A program made the position numbers and the translations under genes. Positions 45,815 to 53,875 of a DNA stretch of 64,000 nucleotides are shown here, one piece after another (positions within the stretch are counted from its first letter, which is position 1; every line of letters starts with the position of its first letter). This DNA is from Paracoccus chinensis (lineage in GTDB: Bacteria > Pseudomonadota > Alphaproteobacteria > Rhodobacterales > Rhodobacteraceae): contig NZ_FNGE01000002.1 in NCBI RefSeq assembly GCF_900102885.1, positions 186,001 through 250,000 of the forward strand, given 5' to 3'. The notes beneath the pieces are model-generated. The model had not been told where the DNA came from, made no database searches, and was given only the letters and a program-made list of their open reading frames with translations.

Positions 45815-47416
45815 ATGCCCGAAGGCTTTGACTACATCATCGTCGGCGGCGGCAGCGCGGGCTGCGTGCTGGCCAACCGCCTGACCGAGAACCCCGACGC
45901 CCGCGTGCTGCTGGTTGAGGCCGGAGGCCGCCCGCGCCACCCTTTCTACGCCATGCCCGCCGGTTTCGCGAAGATGACCAGGGGCATCGGCAGCTGGGGC
46001 TGGCACACGGTCCCGCAGCGCCACATGGGCGGCATGGTGATCCGCTACACCCAGGCGCGCGTCCTCGGCGGCGGCTCCAGCATCAACGCGCAGATCTACA
46101 CGCGCGGCAATGCGCTGGACTATGACGAATGGCGCCAGCTCGGCTGCGAGGGCTGGGCCGACGAGGACGTGCTGCCGTATTTCCGCAAGTCCGAGGACAA
46201 CGACAGCTTCCACGACCGCTATCACGGCCAGGGCGGCCCCTTGGGCGTCTCGAAGCCCGCCGCCCCCCTGCCGATCTGCGAGGCCTATTTCCGCGCGGCG
46301 GGCGAGCTTGGGATTCCCTTCAACCCCGACATGACGGGCGCCACGCAGGACGGCGTGGGCTATTACCAGCTGACTCAGCGGAAGGCGCGGCGTTCCTCGA
46401 CCGCCGTGGCCTTCCTCGACCCCGCGCGGCGCAGGCCGAACCTGACGGTGCGCTCGGGCGCGCAGGTGCTGCGGATCGTGGTGGAAAGCGGCCGCGCCAC
46501 GGGGATCGAGCTTGCGGGCAAGGCCGGGCCGGAACGGATCACGGCGGAAACCGAGGTGATCCTGTCGGCAGGCGCCATCGGCTCGCCGCGCCTGCTGATG
46601 CTGTCGGGGATCGGACCCGCCGAACACCTGCGCGAGGTCGGCGTTCCCGTGCTGCTGGATCAGCCCGGCGTGGGCGCGGACCTGCAGGACCACGTGGACC
46701 TGTTCGTGATCGCCGAATGCACCGGCCGGCATACCTACGACCGCTACGCGAAGCCGCATCTGTCGGCGCTGGCAGGGCTGCAATACCTGCTGACGCGCAA
46801 GGGGCCGGTGGCCTCCAGCCTGTTTGAAACCGGCGGCTTCTGGTACGCCGATCCCCATGCGCGCTCGCCCGACATCCAGTTGCACCTGGGGCTCGGCTCG
46901 GGGATCGAGGCGGGGGTGGCGGCGATGCCGGACGGGGGCGTCACGCTGAACTCGGCCTACCTGCGCCCGCGCTCGCGCGGGACGGTGCGGCTGGCCTCGG
47001 CCGATCCGGGGGCCGCGCCGCTGATCGATCCGAACTACTGGGCCGATCCGCATGACTGCGAGATGTCGATCCGAGGCCTGAAGCTCGCGCAGGAGATCAT
47101 GCGGCAGGAGGCGCTGAAGCCCCTTGTCCGGCGCGAGGTGCTGCCCGGCCCCGAGGTCGTCACCGACGAGGACTATTTCCGCTACGCCTGCCGCAACGCC
47201 AAGACCGACCACCACCCGGCGGGCACCTGCCGCATGGGCTCGGACCCGGCGGCGGTGGTGGACCCGCGGCTGCGGCTGAACGGAATCGAGCGGCTGCGCG
47301 TCGTGGACGCCTCGATCATGCCGCGGCTGGTTTCGTCGAACACCAACGCGCCCACGATCATGATCGCGGAAAAGGCCGCCGACATGATCCGCGCCGACCG
47401 GGGGACAAGCCCATGA
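45815..47416 (+). CDS. GMC family FAD oxidoreductase, choline-dehydrogenase-like (second of two)
   Basis: 533 residues. FAD motif IIVGGGSAGCVLANRL (8-23), second GMC signature ARVLGGGSSINAQIYTRGN, and the C-terminal active site with H467 in DHHPAGTCRMGSD and N511 in SNTNAPTIMIAEKAADMI. It is close to choline/alcohol dehydrogenases (BetA group) and clearly different from the first GMC gene, so the two probably oxidise different hydroxyls. The start at 45815 follows AGGGACGAGG; its stop overlaps the DUF993 start. Confidence 0.92.
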   Translation: MPEGFDYIIVGGGSAGCVLANRLTENPDARVLLVEAGGRPRHPFYAMPAGFAKMTRGIGSWGWHTVPQRHMGGMVIRYTQARVLGGGSSINAQIYTRGNALDYDEWRQLGCEGWADEDVLPYFRKSEDNDSFHDRYHGQGGPLGVSKPAAPLPICEAYFRAAGELGIPFNPDMTGATQDGVGYYQLTQRKARRSSTAVAFLDPARRRPNLTVRSGAQVLRIVVESGRATGIELAGKAGPERITAETEVILSAGAIGSPRLLMLSGIGPAEHLREVGVPVLLDQPGVGADLQDHVDLFVIAECTGRHTYDRYAKPHLSALAGLQYLLTRKGPVASSLFETGGFWYADPHARSPDIQLHLGLGSGIEAGVAAMPDGGVTLNSAYLRPRSRGTVRLASADPGAAPLIDPNYWADPHDCEMSIRGLKLAQEIMRQEALKPLVRREVLPGPEVVTDEDYFRYACRNAKTDHHPAGTCRMGSDPAAVVDPRLRLNGIERLRVVDASIMPRLVSSNTNAPTIMIAEKAADMIRADRGTSP

Positions 47417-48585
47417 TCACCATCACCCTGCCGACCGCCGAGGGGCGGCTTGAAGCCCATACCCTGACCGGCGCGCCGCTGGAACCGCGCGCACCCCGCG
47501 TCTCCCTGACCCGCACGGCCTTCGCCGCCGCCCATGTCGTCAGCGATCCCCTGCGCGAACGCGATCCCTGGGGCGGCCGCCCGGCGGTGGATTGGGACGC
47601 CACGCTGCGCTTCCGCCACTGGCTGTGGGACCAGGGGCTGGGGCTGGCCGAGGCGATGGACACCGCCCAGCGCGGCATGGGCGTGGACTGGCCCACCGCG
47701 CGCGAGCTGATCGACCGCACCATGCGCGAGGCCAAGGCCCATCCCCTGAAGCCCCGCGTCGCCTGCGGCGCCGGGACCGACGGCGTGCCCCCGGCCGAAC
47801 TGACCAGCGAGGGCGCCATCATCGCCGCCTATGAGGCGCAGATGGAGGCGATCGAGGCTGCCGGCGGGCAGGTGATCCTGATGGCCACCCGCGCGCTGCC
47901 CAGCCTTGGCGCGGGGCCGGATGCCTATGCCCGCGTCTATGGCCGCTTGCTGGGGCAGGCCCGCGACAAGGTGATCCTGCATTGGCTCGGACCCATGTTC
48001 GACCCGGCGCTGGCGGGCTACTGGGGCGCCGGCGATCTGGCGCAGGCGACCGAGCTTGTCCTGCGCATCATCGGAGAAAACGCCGCCAAGGTGGACGGCA
48101 TCAAGATCTCGCTGCTGGACCAGGCGCATGAGGAAGCCTTCCGCGCCCGCCTGCCGGACGGCGTGCGGCTTTATACCGGCGACGACTTCAACTATGCCCC
48201 GCTGATCGAGGGGGACGGCCAGCGCCATTCCCATGCGCTTCTGGGCATCTTCGCCGCCATCGCCCCCGCCGCCTCGCAGGCGGTGGAGGCCTTGGCGCAG
48301 GGCGATACCGCCACCTACCGCGCGCTCCTGGACCCGACCGTGCCCCTGTCGCGCGAGATCTTCCGGGCGCCCACGCAGTTCTACAAGGCGGGGGTCGCCT
48401 TTCTTGCCTGGCTGAACGGGGCGCAGGATCACTTCGCCATGCCGGGGGGCCTTCAGTCCGCGCGCTCCATCGGCCATTATGCCGAGGTGTTCCGCCTGGC
48501 CGACCAGGCCCGCCTGCTGGCCCGGCCCGATCTGGCCGTGCGGCGGATGGGCCACCTGCTGGCGGTGAACGGCATCGGAACCTGA
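47413..48585 (+). CDS. DUF993 family TIM-barrel protein
   Basis: 390 residues. DUF993 proteins are placed near the dihydrodipicolinate-synthase/aldolase barrels but have no established reaction. Visible: SLTRTAFAAAHVVSD near the start, CGAGTDGVPP, VDGIKISLLDQAHEEAF with a Lys in the position of a possible Schiff-base lysine, and LYTGDDFNYAPLIEGDG. A carbon-carbon cleavage or isomerisation of a keto-sugar acid would fit both fold and operon, but this is a guess. ATG overlaps the previous stop; LacI follows 6 bases later. Confidence 0.83.
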   Translation: MITITLPTAEGRLEAHTLTGAPLEPRAPRVSLTRTAFAAAHVVSDPLRERDPWGGRPAVDWDATLRFRHWLWDQGLGLAEAMDTAQRGMGVDWPTARELIDRTMREAKAHPLKPRVACGAGTDGVPPAELTSEGAIIAAYEAQMEAIEAAGGQVILMATRALPSLGAGPDAYARVYGRLLGQARDKVILHWLGPMFDPALAGYWGAGDLAQATELVLRIIGENAAKVDGIKISLLDQAHEEAFRARLPDGVRLYTGDDFNYAPLIEGDGQRHSHALLGIFAAIAPAASQAVEALAQGDTATYRALLDPTVPLSREIFRAPTQFYKAGVAFLAWLNGAQDHFAMPGGLQSARSIGHYAEVFRLADQARLLARPDLAVRRMGHLLAVNGIGT

Positions 48586-48591
48586 GGCCCC

Positions 48592-49602
48592 ATGCGCCGA
48601 CCCACCATCAACGACGTGGCCCGCGCGGCGGGCCTGTCCAAGTCCACCGTCTCGCTGGTGCTCAAGAACAGCCCGCTGGTGCGCGAGGAAACCGCCCGCG
48701 ACGTGCGCGCGGTGATGGCGCGGCTGGGCTATGTCTACAACCGCGCGGCCGCGGGCCTGCGGTCCAGTTCCGGCGGGCTGATCGGGCTGATCATCAACGA
48801 CCTCAGGAACCCCTTCTTCACGGAATTCGCGGCCTCGTTCCAGATGGCCGTGGCCCAGCATGACTATGCCGTGGTGATCGCCAACTCGGACGAGGACGCG
48901 GGCGCGCAGGCCCGCATCGCGCGATCGATGATAGAACATGGCGTGGCCGCGCTGGTGATCTCGCCCGCCTTCGGCGAGGGCGGGGGGATCTTTGATCAGT
49001 TGTCGCGCGCGGCTGTGCCGACGTTGCAGGTGCTGCGGCAGGCGGACCCGCGAATGGACCTCTTTCCCTTTGCCAGCTTCGACTACACCGACGGCGGGCG
49101 GCAGGCGACGCGCCACCTGCTGGACCAGGGCGCGCGCCGCATCGCCTTCGTGGGCGGCCTTGACGGGCGCCCCATCACCGCCGAGCGCCGGTCCGGCTAT
49201 CTTGAGGTGCTGGAAGCGCGGGGGATCGAGCCCCTGGTGATCGGGGGCGCGAGTTCGCGCGGCTGGGGGCTGAACGTCGCCGCGCCGCGCATCGTGGCCG
49301 ACCCTTCCATTGACGCCGTGCTGGCCTTCAACGACCTGGTGATGCTGGGCCTGATGGCGGGGCTTGCGCGGGCGGGGCGGATGCCCGGCCGCGACATCCG
49401 GCTGGTCGGCTTCGACGACATCGAGGAATGCGCGCAGGTCTGGCCTGACCTCAGTTCCGTCAGCTGCGATATCGCCAAGTTCGGCCGCGACGTGGCCGCA
49501 ACCCTTCTGGACTGGCTGCGCGAGGGCCGCCATCCTCCGCCCGAACGCCGCGAAGGGGTGACCCTTGTCCCCCGCCGGTCCAGCCTTGGAGTAACCGCAT
49601 GA
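48592..49602 (+). CDS. LacI family transcriptional regulator
   Basis: 336 residues: DNA-binding helix-turn-helix TINDVARAAGLSKSTVSLVL (5-24), hinge helix with the minor-groove Leu (NRAAAGLRS), then a periplasmic-binding-like effector domain (GLIINDLRNPFFTEFAAS; VGFDDIEECAQVWPDLSSV). Such proteins are mostly repressors released by a sugar. It lies inside the operon, giving autoregulation, and the palindromes at 34401-34429 before the first gene are the expected target. It overlaps the glycerate kinase gene by 4 bases. Confidence 0.95.
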   Translation: MRRPTINDVARAAGLSKSTVSLVLKNSPLVREETARDVRAVMARLGYVYNRAAAGLRSSSGGLIGLIINDLRNPFFTEFAASFQMAVAQHDYAVVIANSDEDAGAQARIARSMIEHGVAALVISPAFGEGGGIFDQLSRAAVPTLQVLRQADPRMDLFPFASFDYTDGGRQATRHLLDQGARRIAFVGGLDGRPITAERRSGYLEVLEARGIEPLVIGGASSRGWGLNVAAPRIVADPSIDAVLAFNDLVMLGLMAGLARAGRMPGRDIRLVGFDDIEECAQVWPDLSSVSCDIAKFGRDVAATLLDWLREGRHPPPERREGVTLVPRRSSLGVTA

Positions 49603-50834
49603 CCCCACCCCAGCTTCTGCGCGCCATGTTCGACCGGGCCGTCGCCGTGGCCGACCCCATGGAAAGCCTCGGGGGCTTCCTGCCCGAGCGTCCGGCGGGC
49701 CGCGTCCTCGTGATCGGCGCGGGCAAGGCCAGCGCGCGCATGGCCGAGGCGGTCGAGGCCGCCTGGGGGCCCTGCGAGGGGCTGGTGATCACCCGCTACG
49801 GCTATGCCCGGCCCACGCAGGGCATCGAGATCATCGAGGCCGCCCATCCCGTCCCCGACCAGGCGGGGGTGGACGCCACGCGCCGCATGCTGGCGCTGCT
49901 GGAAGGCCTGGGTGAGGGTGACTTCGTCCTGGCGCTGATCTCGGGCGGGGCCTCGGCGCTGCTTTGCGCGCCTGCGGGCGAGGTGACGCTGGAGGAAAAG
50001 CAGGCGGTGAACCGCGCGCTGCTGGCAAGCGGCGCGCCCATCGGGCAGATGAACGTGCTGCGCAAGCACCTCAGCCGGGTCAAGGGCGGCCAGCTTGCCG
50101 CCGCCGCATACCCTGCGCGGATGCTGGCGCTGATGGTGTCGGACGTGCCGGGGGACGACCCGGCGCTGATCGGCTCGGGGCCGACGGTCGGGGACCGCTC
50201 GACGGCCGAGGAGGCCCGCGCAATCCTGGACCGCTGGGGGATCGAAGCGCCGCCCTCGGTCCGCGCGGTGCTGGAAGGCCCGACCGGCGTGCGCCCGCCC
50301 GAGGACCCGGCGCTGTCGCGGGTCGAGAACGTGGTCTATGCCGCGCCCTCGCGCTCGCTCGAGGCGGCAGCGGAGCTGGCACGGGCGCAGGGCTATGCGG
50401 TGGAGACCTTGGGCGATGCGCTTGAAGGCGAGGCCCGGGACGTCGCGGCTGCCCATGCCGCGCTGGCGCTTGCCGCCAAGGGGCCGCGCGTGATCCTGTC
50501 GGGGGGCGAGCTGACCGTCACCCGGCGCGGCGACGGCACCGGCGGGCCGAACGCCGAATATGCGCTGGCGCTGGCCCTGGCGCTGAAGGGCGCGCCAGGC
50601 ATCCATGCCATCGCCTGCGACACCGACGGCGTGGACGGCGCGGCCGAGGTCGCGGGCGCGCTGGTCGGCCCCGAGACGCTGGCCCGCGCGGCTGCGGCGG
50701 GCACCCATGCAGGGGCCGCGCTGGACAGCAACGACGCCCATGGCTTCTTCGGCCGCATCGGCGGGCAGGTCGTGACCGGCCCGACGCTGACCAACGTCAA
50801 CGACTTCCGCGCCATCCTGATCGAAGCCCCCTGA
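49599..50834 (+). CDS. Glycerate 2-kinase, MOFRL/TtuD type
   Basis: 411 residues of the GckA/TtuD family. The N-domain holds VLVIGAGKASARMAEAVE and EAAHPVPDQAG, the middle SGGASALLCAPAGEVTLEEK and VSDVPGDDPALIGSGPT, and the MOFRL domain GGELTVTRRGDGTGGPNAEY. It phosphorylates D-glycerate (or hydroxypyruvate) to 2-phosphoglycerate. This implies that glycerate is a product of the pathway and feeds lower glycolysis, the clearest metabolic exit in the operon. Confidence 0.93.
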   Translation: MTPPQLLRAMFDRAVAVADPMESLGGFLPERPAGRVLVIGAGKASARMAEAVEAAWGPCEGLVITRYGYARPTQGIEIIEAAHPVPDQAGVDATRRMLALLEGLGEGDFVLALISGGASALLCAPAGEVTLEEKQAVNRALLASGAPIGQMNVLRKHLSRVKGGQLAAAAYPARMLALMVSDVPGDDPALIGSGPTVGDRSTAEEARAILDRWGIEAPPSVRAVLEGPTGVRPPEDPALSRVENVVYAAPSRSLEAAAELARAQGYAVETLGDALEGEARDVAAAHAALALAAKGPRVILSGGELTVTRRGDGTGGPNAEYALALALALKGAPGIHAIACDTDGVDGAAEVAGALVGPETLARAAAAGTHAGAALDSNDAHGFFGRIGGQVVTGPTLTNVNDFRAILIEAP

Positions 50835-50843
50835 GGTGCCCCG

Positions 50844-52082
50844 ATGAACGACGACGCCCTTGGCCCCGACACCGACCAGCCTTGGATCAGTGATCCCGGC
50901 CACCGCGACTGGCTGGCGACCGATGCGCTGCGGCAGCTGGATTTCTTCCGCGCGAGCCTGCGCGGCGACGGTGGCTTCGACGTGCTGGACCGCGCGGGCC
51001 GCCCGCTTCCCGGCCCGCAGGAGCTGCACACGACGACCCGTCTGGTCCATTCCTTCGCGCTGGCCCATGCCGCCGGCGCGCCGGGCTGCGAGGACATCAT
51101 CGACGCGGGCCTGGGCTTCCTGTGGCGCAGGCACCGCGACCCCCAGCACGGCGGCTATGCCTGGGCAGTCGCGCCCGAGGGCTTCGCCGACGACACCAAG
51201 CTGGCTTACGGCCATGTCTTCGTCCTTCTGGCGGCGGCAAGCGCCCGGCAGGTCGGCCATCCGGACGCCGAACGCCTGCTGGGTGACGTGGCCGAGGTGC
51301 TGGACCTCCGCTTCTGGGACAAGGGCGCGGGGCTTCTTTCCGACGAATACCGCCGCGACTGGACGCCCTTTTCCACTTATCGCGGCATGAACGCCAACAT
51401 GCATGGCGCCGAGGCGATGCTGGCCGCCCATGAGGCCACGGGCGAGCGCCAGTGGCTCGACCGCGCAGGCCGCATCCTTGAATTCTTCGCAGGCCGCATC
51501 GCGCCCGAACACGGCTGGCGCCTGCCCGAGCATTACACCAAAGGCTGGCAGGTGGACGCGGCCTATTCCGGCACCCCGATGTTCCGTCCGCCCGGCAGTA
51601 CGCCCGGCCATTCATTCGAACTCGGCCGACTGGTGCTGCAGCACTGGGACCTGTCGGGGCGCGGCGACGACGCCCCCGACCGCGCCCGGCAACTGGTGGA
51701 ACGCGCCTTTGCCGACGCCTGGCGCCGGGACGGCGGCTTCATCTACACGCTGGGCACCGACGGCCGCCCCGCGATCCGCGACCGCTACTGGTGGCCGGTG
51801 ACCGAGGCCATCGGCGCCTTCGCCAGCCTGCTCAAGCTGGAAGCCGCGCCGGAAGACGAGGAGCGCTACCGCGACTGCTGGCGTTTCGCCGCGCGCCATT
51901 TCATCGACGCCCGTCACGGCGGCTGGCTGCCCGAGATCGGCGAGGAGGGCCGTCCGGTAGAACGCCAGTTCCGCGGCAAGCCCGACATCTACCACGCGCT
52001 CCAGGCGGACCTGATCCCGCTGGTGCCGGGCCTGTCGGGGCTGATGCGCGAACTGGCCGAAACCCGTCCGCTGCGCCGTTAA
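50844..52082 (+). CDS. AGE family sugar epimerase/isomerase
   Basis: 412 residues, (alpha/alpha)6 barrel of the N-acylglucosamine 2-epimerase family, which includes mannose isomerase and YihS. The catalytic histidines are recognisable: H187 (GMNANMHGAEAM), H256 (GHSFELGRLV) and H384 (KPDIYHALQA), matching the His triad of aldose-ketose isomerases. WWPVTEAIGAF supports the same group. Mannose-fructose interconversion or an equivalent step on a modified hexose is the likely role. Last gene of the operon, 9 bases after glycerate kinase; 55 bases then lead to comM, without a visible terminator. Confidence 0.88.
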   Translation: MNDDALGPDTDQPWISDPGHRDWLATDALRQLDFFRASLRGDGGFDVLDRAGRPLPGPQELHTTTRLVHSFALAHAAGAPGCEDIIDAGLGFLWRRHRDPQHGGYAWAVAPEGFADDTKLAYGHVFVLLAAASARQVGHPDAERLLGDVAEVLDLRFWDKGAGLLSDEYRRDWTPFSTYRGMNANMHGAEAMLAAHEATGERQWLDRAGRILEFFAGRIAPEHGWRLPEHYTKGWQVDAAYSGTPMFRPPGSTPGHSFELGRLVLQHWDLSGRGDDAPDRARQLVERAFADAWRRDGGFIYTLGTDGRPAIRDRYWWPVTEAIGAFASLLKLEAAPEDEERYRDCWRFAARHFIDARHGGWLPEIGEEGRPVERQFRGKPDIYHALQADLIPLVPGLSGLMRELAETRPLRR

Positions 52083-52137
52083 CCATTTGGCAAGACTCGC
52101 CCGCTAGGCCTTGGCGCAGGGGCTGGCGGGGAAGGAC

Positions 52138-53652
52138 ATGGTCGCGATCGCCTATACCGTGGCCTTCGACGGGATCGAGGCGCGGCTGGTCGAGGTGCAG
52201 GCGGCGGTCTCGCCCGGCCTGCCGTCCTTCACCATCGTGGGCCTGCCTGACAAGGCGGTCAGCGAGGCGCGCGAACGCATTCGCGCGGCTTTCGGCGCCA
52301 TGTCGGTCGCGATGCCGAACAAGCGCGTGACGGTGAATCTGTCGCCCGCCGACCTGCCCAAGGAGGGCTCGCATTTCGACCTGCCCATCGCGCTGGCGGT
52401 GCTGGCGGTGCTGGAGGTGCTGCCGGCGGATGAACTTGAGGGCGTGGTGTCGCTGGGCGAACTGGCGCTGGACGGGCGGCTGGTTTCGGTCGCGGGCGCG
52501 CTGCCCGCTGCCATGGCTGCGGCCGAGGAGGGGCGGGTGCTGATCTGCCCGCCCGCCTGCGGGGCCGAGGCCGCCTGGGTGGGCGCGGTGCCCGTGATCG
52601 CGCCGCAGGGGCTGCGGCAGGCTGTCGATCACCTGACGGGCCGCGCGCCGGTCGCGCCTTCCGCGCCGGGGCAGGTCGTCAGGACGCCGCGCTTGGCCGA
52701 CATGGCCGACGTCCGGGGGCAGGAACGCGCCAAGCGCGCGCTGGAGATCGCGGCGGCCGGGCGGCATCACCTGCTGATGGTGGGCCCGCCCGGCTCGGGC
52801 AAGTCGATGCTGGCCGCGCGCCTGCCGGGGCTGATGCCGGAGCTGACCCCGGCCGAGGCGCTGGAAACCTCGATGATCCAGTCACTGGCGGGGATGCTGA
52901 CGGATGGCGGCATCTCGCGCGAGGCGCCGTTCCGCGACCCCCACCACACGGCGTCCATGGCCGCCATCGTGGGCGGCGGCCGAGGGGCGAAACCCGGAGA
53001 GATCAGCCTCGCTCACAACGGCGTGCTGTTCATGGACGAGTTGCCCGAGTTTCCCCGTCCCGTTCTGGAAACCCTGCGCCAGCCGCTGGAAACGGGCGAG
53101 GTCGTGGTCGCGCGGGCGAATGCCCATGTGCGCTATCCCTGCCGCTTCCTGCTGATCGCGGCGGCGAACCCCTGCCGCTGCGGGCACCTGGCGGACGCGG
53201 CGCGGGCCTGCGCGCGGGCGCCGCAATGCGGGGCGGACTACATGGGCAAGCTGTCGGGGCCACTGATGGACCGCTTCGACCTGCGCATCGAGGTGCCCGC
53301 CGTCGCGATTGGCGACCTCGAGGCGCGGCCGGGCGGCGAGGCCTCGGGAACCATCGCGGGCCGGATCGCTGTGGCGCGTGACCGGCAGACCCGCCGCTTT
53401 GCCGATCATCCCGGGCTGCGGGTGAACGCGGATGCTTCGGGCCCGGTGCTGGACGAGATCGCCGCGCCGGACAGCGAGGGCCGTACCCTGATCACCCGCG
53501 CCGCCGAGCGGCTGGGCCTCAGCGCGCGAGGCTACCACCGCATCCTGCGCACGGCACGCACCATCGCCGACCTCGACCACAGCGAGACGGTCCGTGCGCC
53601 GCATATCGCCGAGGCCATCGGCTACCGCCTGCCTTTCGCAGCGGGGGTGTGA
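52138..53652 (+). CDS. comM: ComM/YifB family Mg-chelatase-like AAA ATPase
   Basis: 504 residues: N-terminal Lon-protease-like domain (SPGLPSFTIVGLPDKAVSEA), central AAA helicase core with Walker A GPPGSGKS, Walker B LFMDELPEF and a zinc-like CRCGH...C...C insertion, then a C-terminal Mg-chelatase domain. ComM is a branch-migration helicase that aids recombination during natural transformation; it is also present in non-competent bacteria. The start at 52138 follows GGGGAAGG. No other competence genes are in the window. Confidence 0.95.
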   Translation: MVAIAYTVAFDGIEARLVEVQAAVSPGLPSFTIVGLPDKAVSEARERIRAAFGAMSVAMPNKRVTVNLSPADLPKEGSHFDLPIALAVLAVLEVLPADELEGVVSLGELALDGRLVSVAGALPAAMAAAEEGRVLICPPACGAEAAWVGAVPVIAPQGLRQAVDHLTGRAPVAPSAPGQVVRTPRLADMADVRGQERAKRALEIAAAGRHHLLMVGPPGSGKSMLAARLPGLMPELTPAEALETSMIQSLAGMLTDGGISREAPFRDPHHTASMAAIVGGGRGAKPGEISLAHNGVLFMDELPEFPRPVLETLRQPLETGEVVVARANAHVRYPCRFLLIAAANPCRCGHLADAARACARAPQCGADYMGKLSGPLMDRFDLRIEVPAVAIGDLEARPGGEASGTIAGRIAVARDRQTRRFADHPGLRVNADASGPVLDEIAAPDSEGRTLITRAAERLGLSARGYHRILRTARTIADLDHSETVRAPHIAEAIGYRLPFAAGV

Positions 53653-53662
53653 GGCAAGCCCG

Positions 53663-53712
53663 TTCTTCTTTGTGAAAATATCCCGGGGTCCGGGGCAGCG
53701 CCCCGGTCCGGC
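53663..53712 (-). repeat. Intergenic repeat element, copy D
   Basis: On the minus strand: CCGGACCGGGGCGCTGCCCC directly joined to GGACCCCGGGATATTTTCACAAAGAAGAA. It contains both ends of copies A-C but lacks the GTATAC palindrome between them. Unlike the other copies it is reversed relative to the genes on both sides. The remaining 160 bases to coaBC hold no gene that I can see. Confidence 0.75.
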
Positions 53713-53875
53713 AGTTCCGCAAGGCAGGCGCATCCCCGAAGAGACTGAAATCCAGCCCGGCACCGCCTGCCTCGAGGCCCCATGGATTCCGCAGGAGGGC
53801 CTGCCTTCCTTGCCCCATGCGCCCCGGTCTTCTAAGTCTCCTCGCATCCGCCAGCGAAGTCAGGGAAAAGAGCCG

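Noticed and set aside
52111..52137. Start of comM at TTG 52111
   Set aside because: The added residues match nothing and the ATG at 52138 has a clear GGGGAAGG site.
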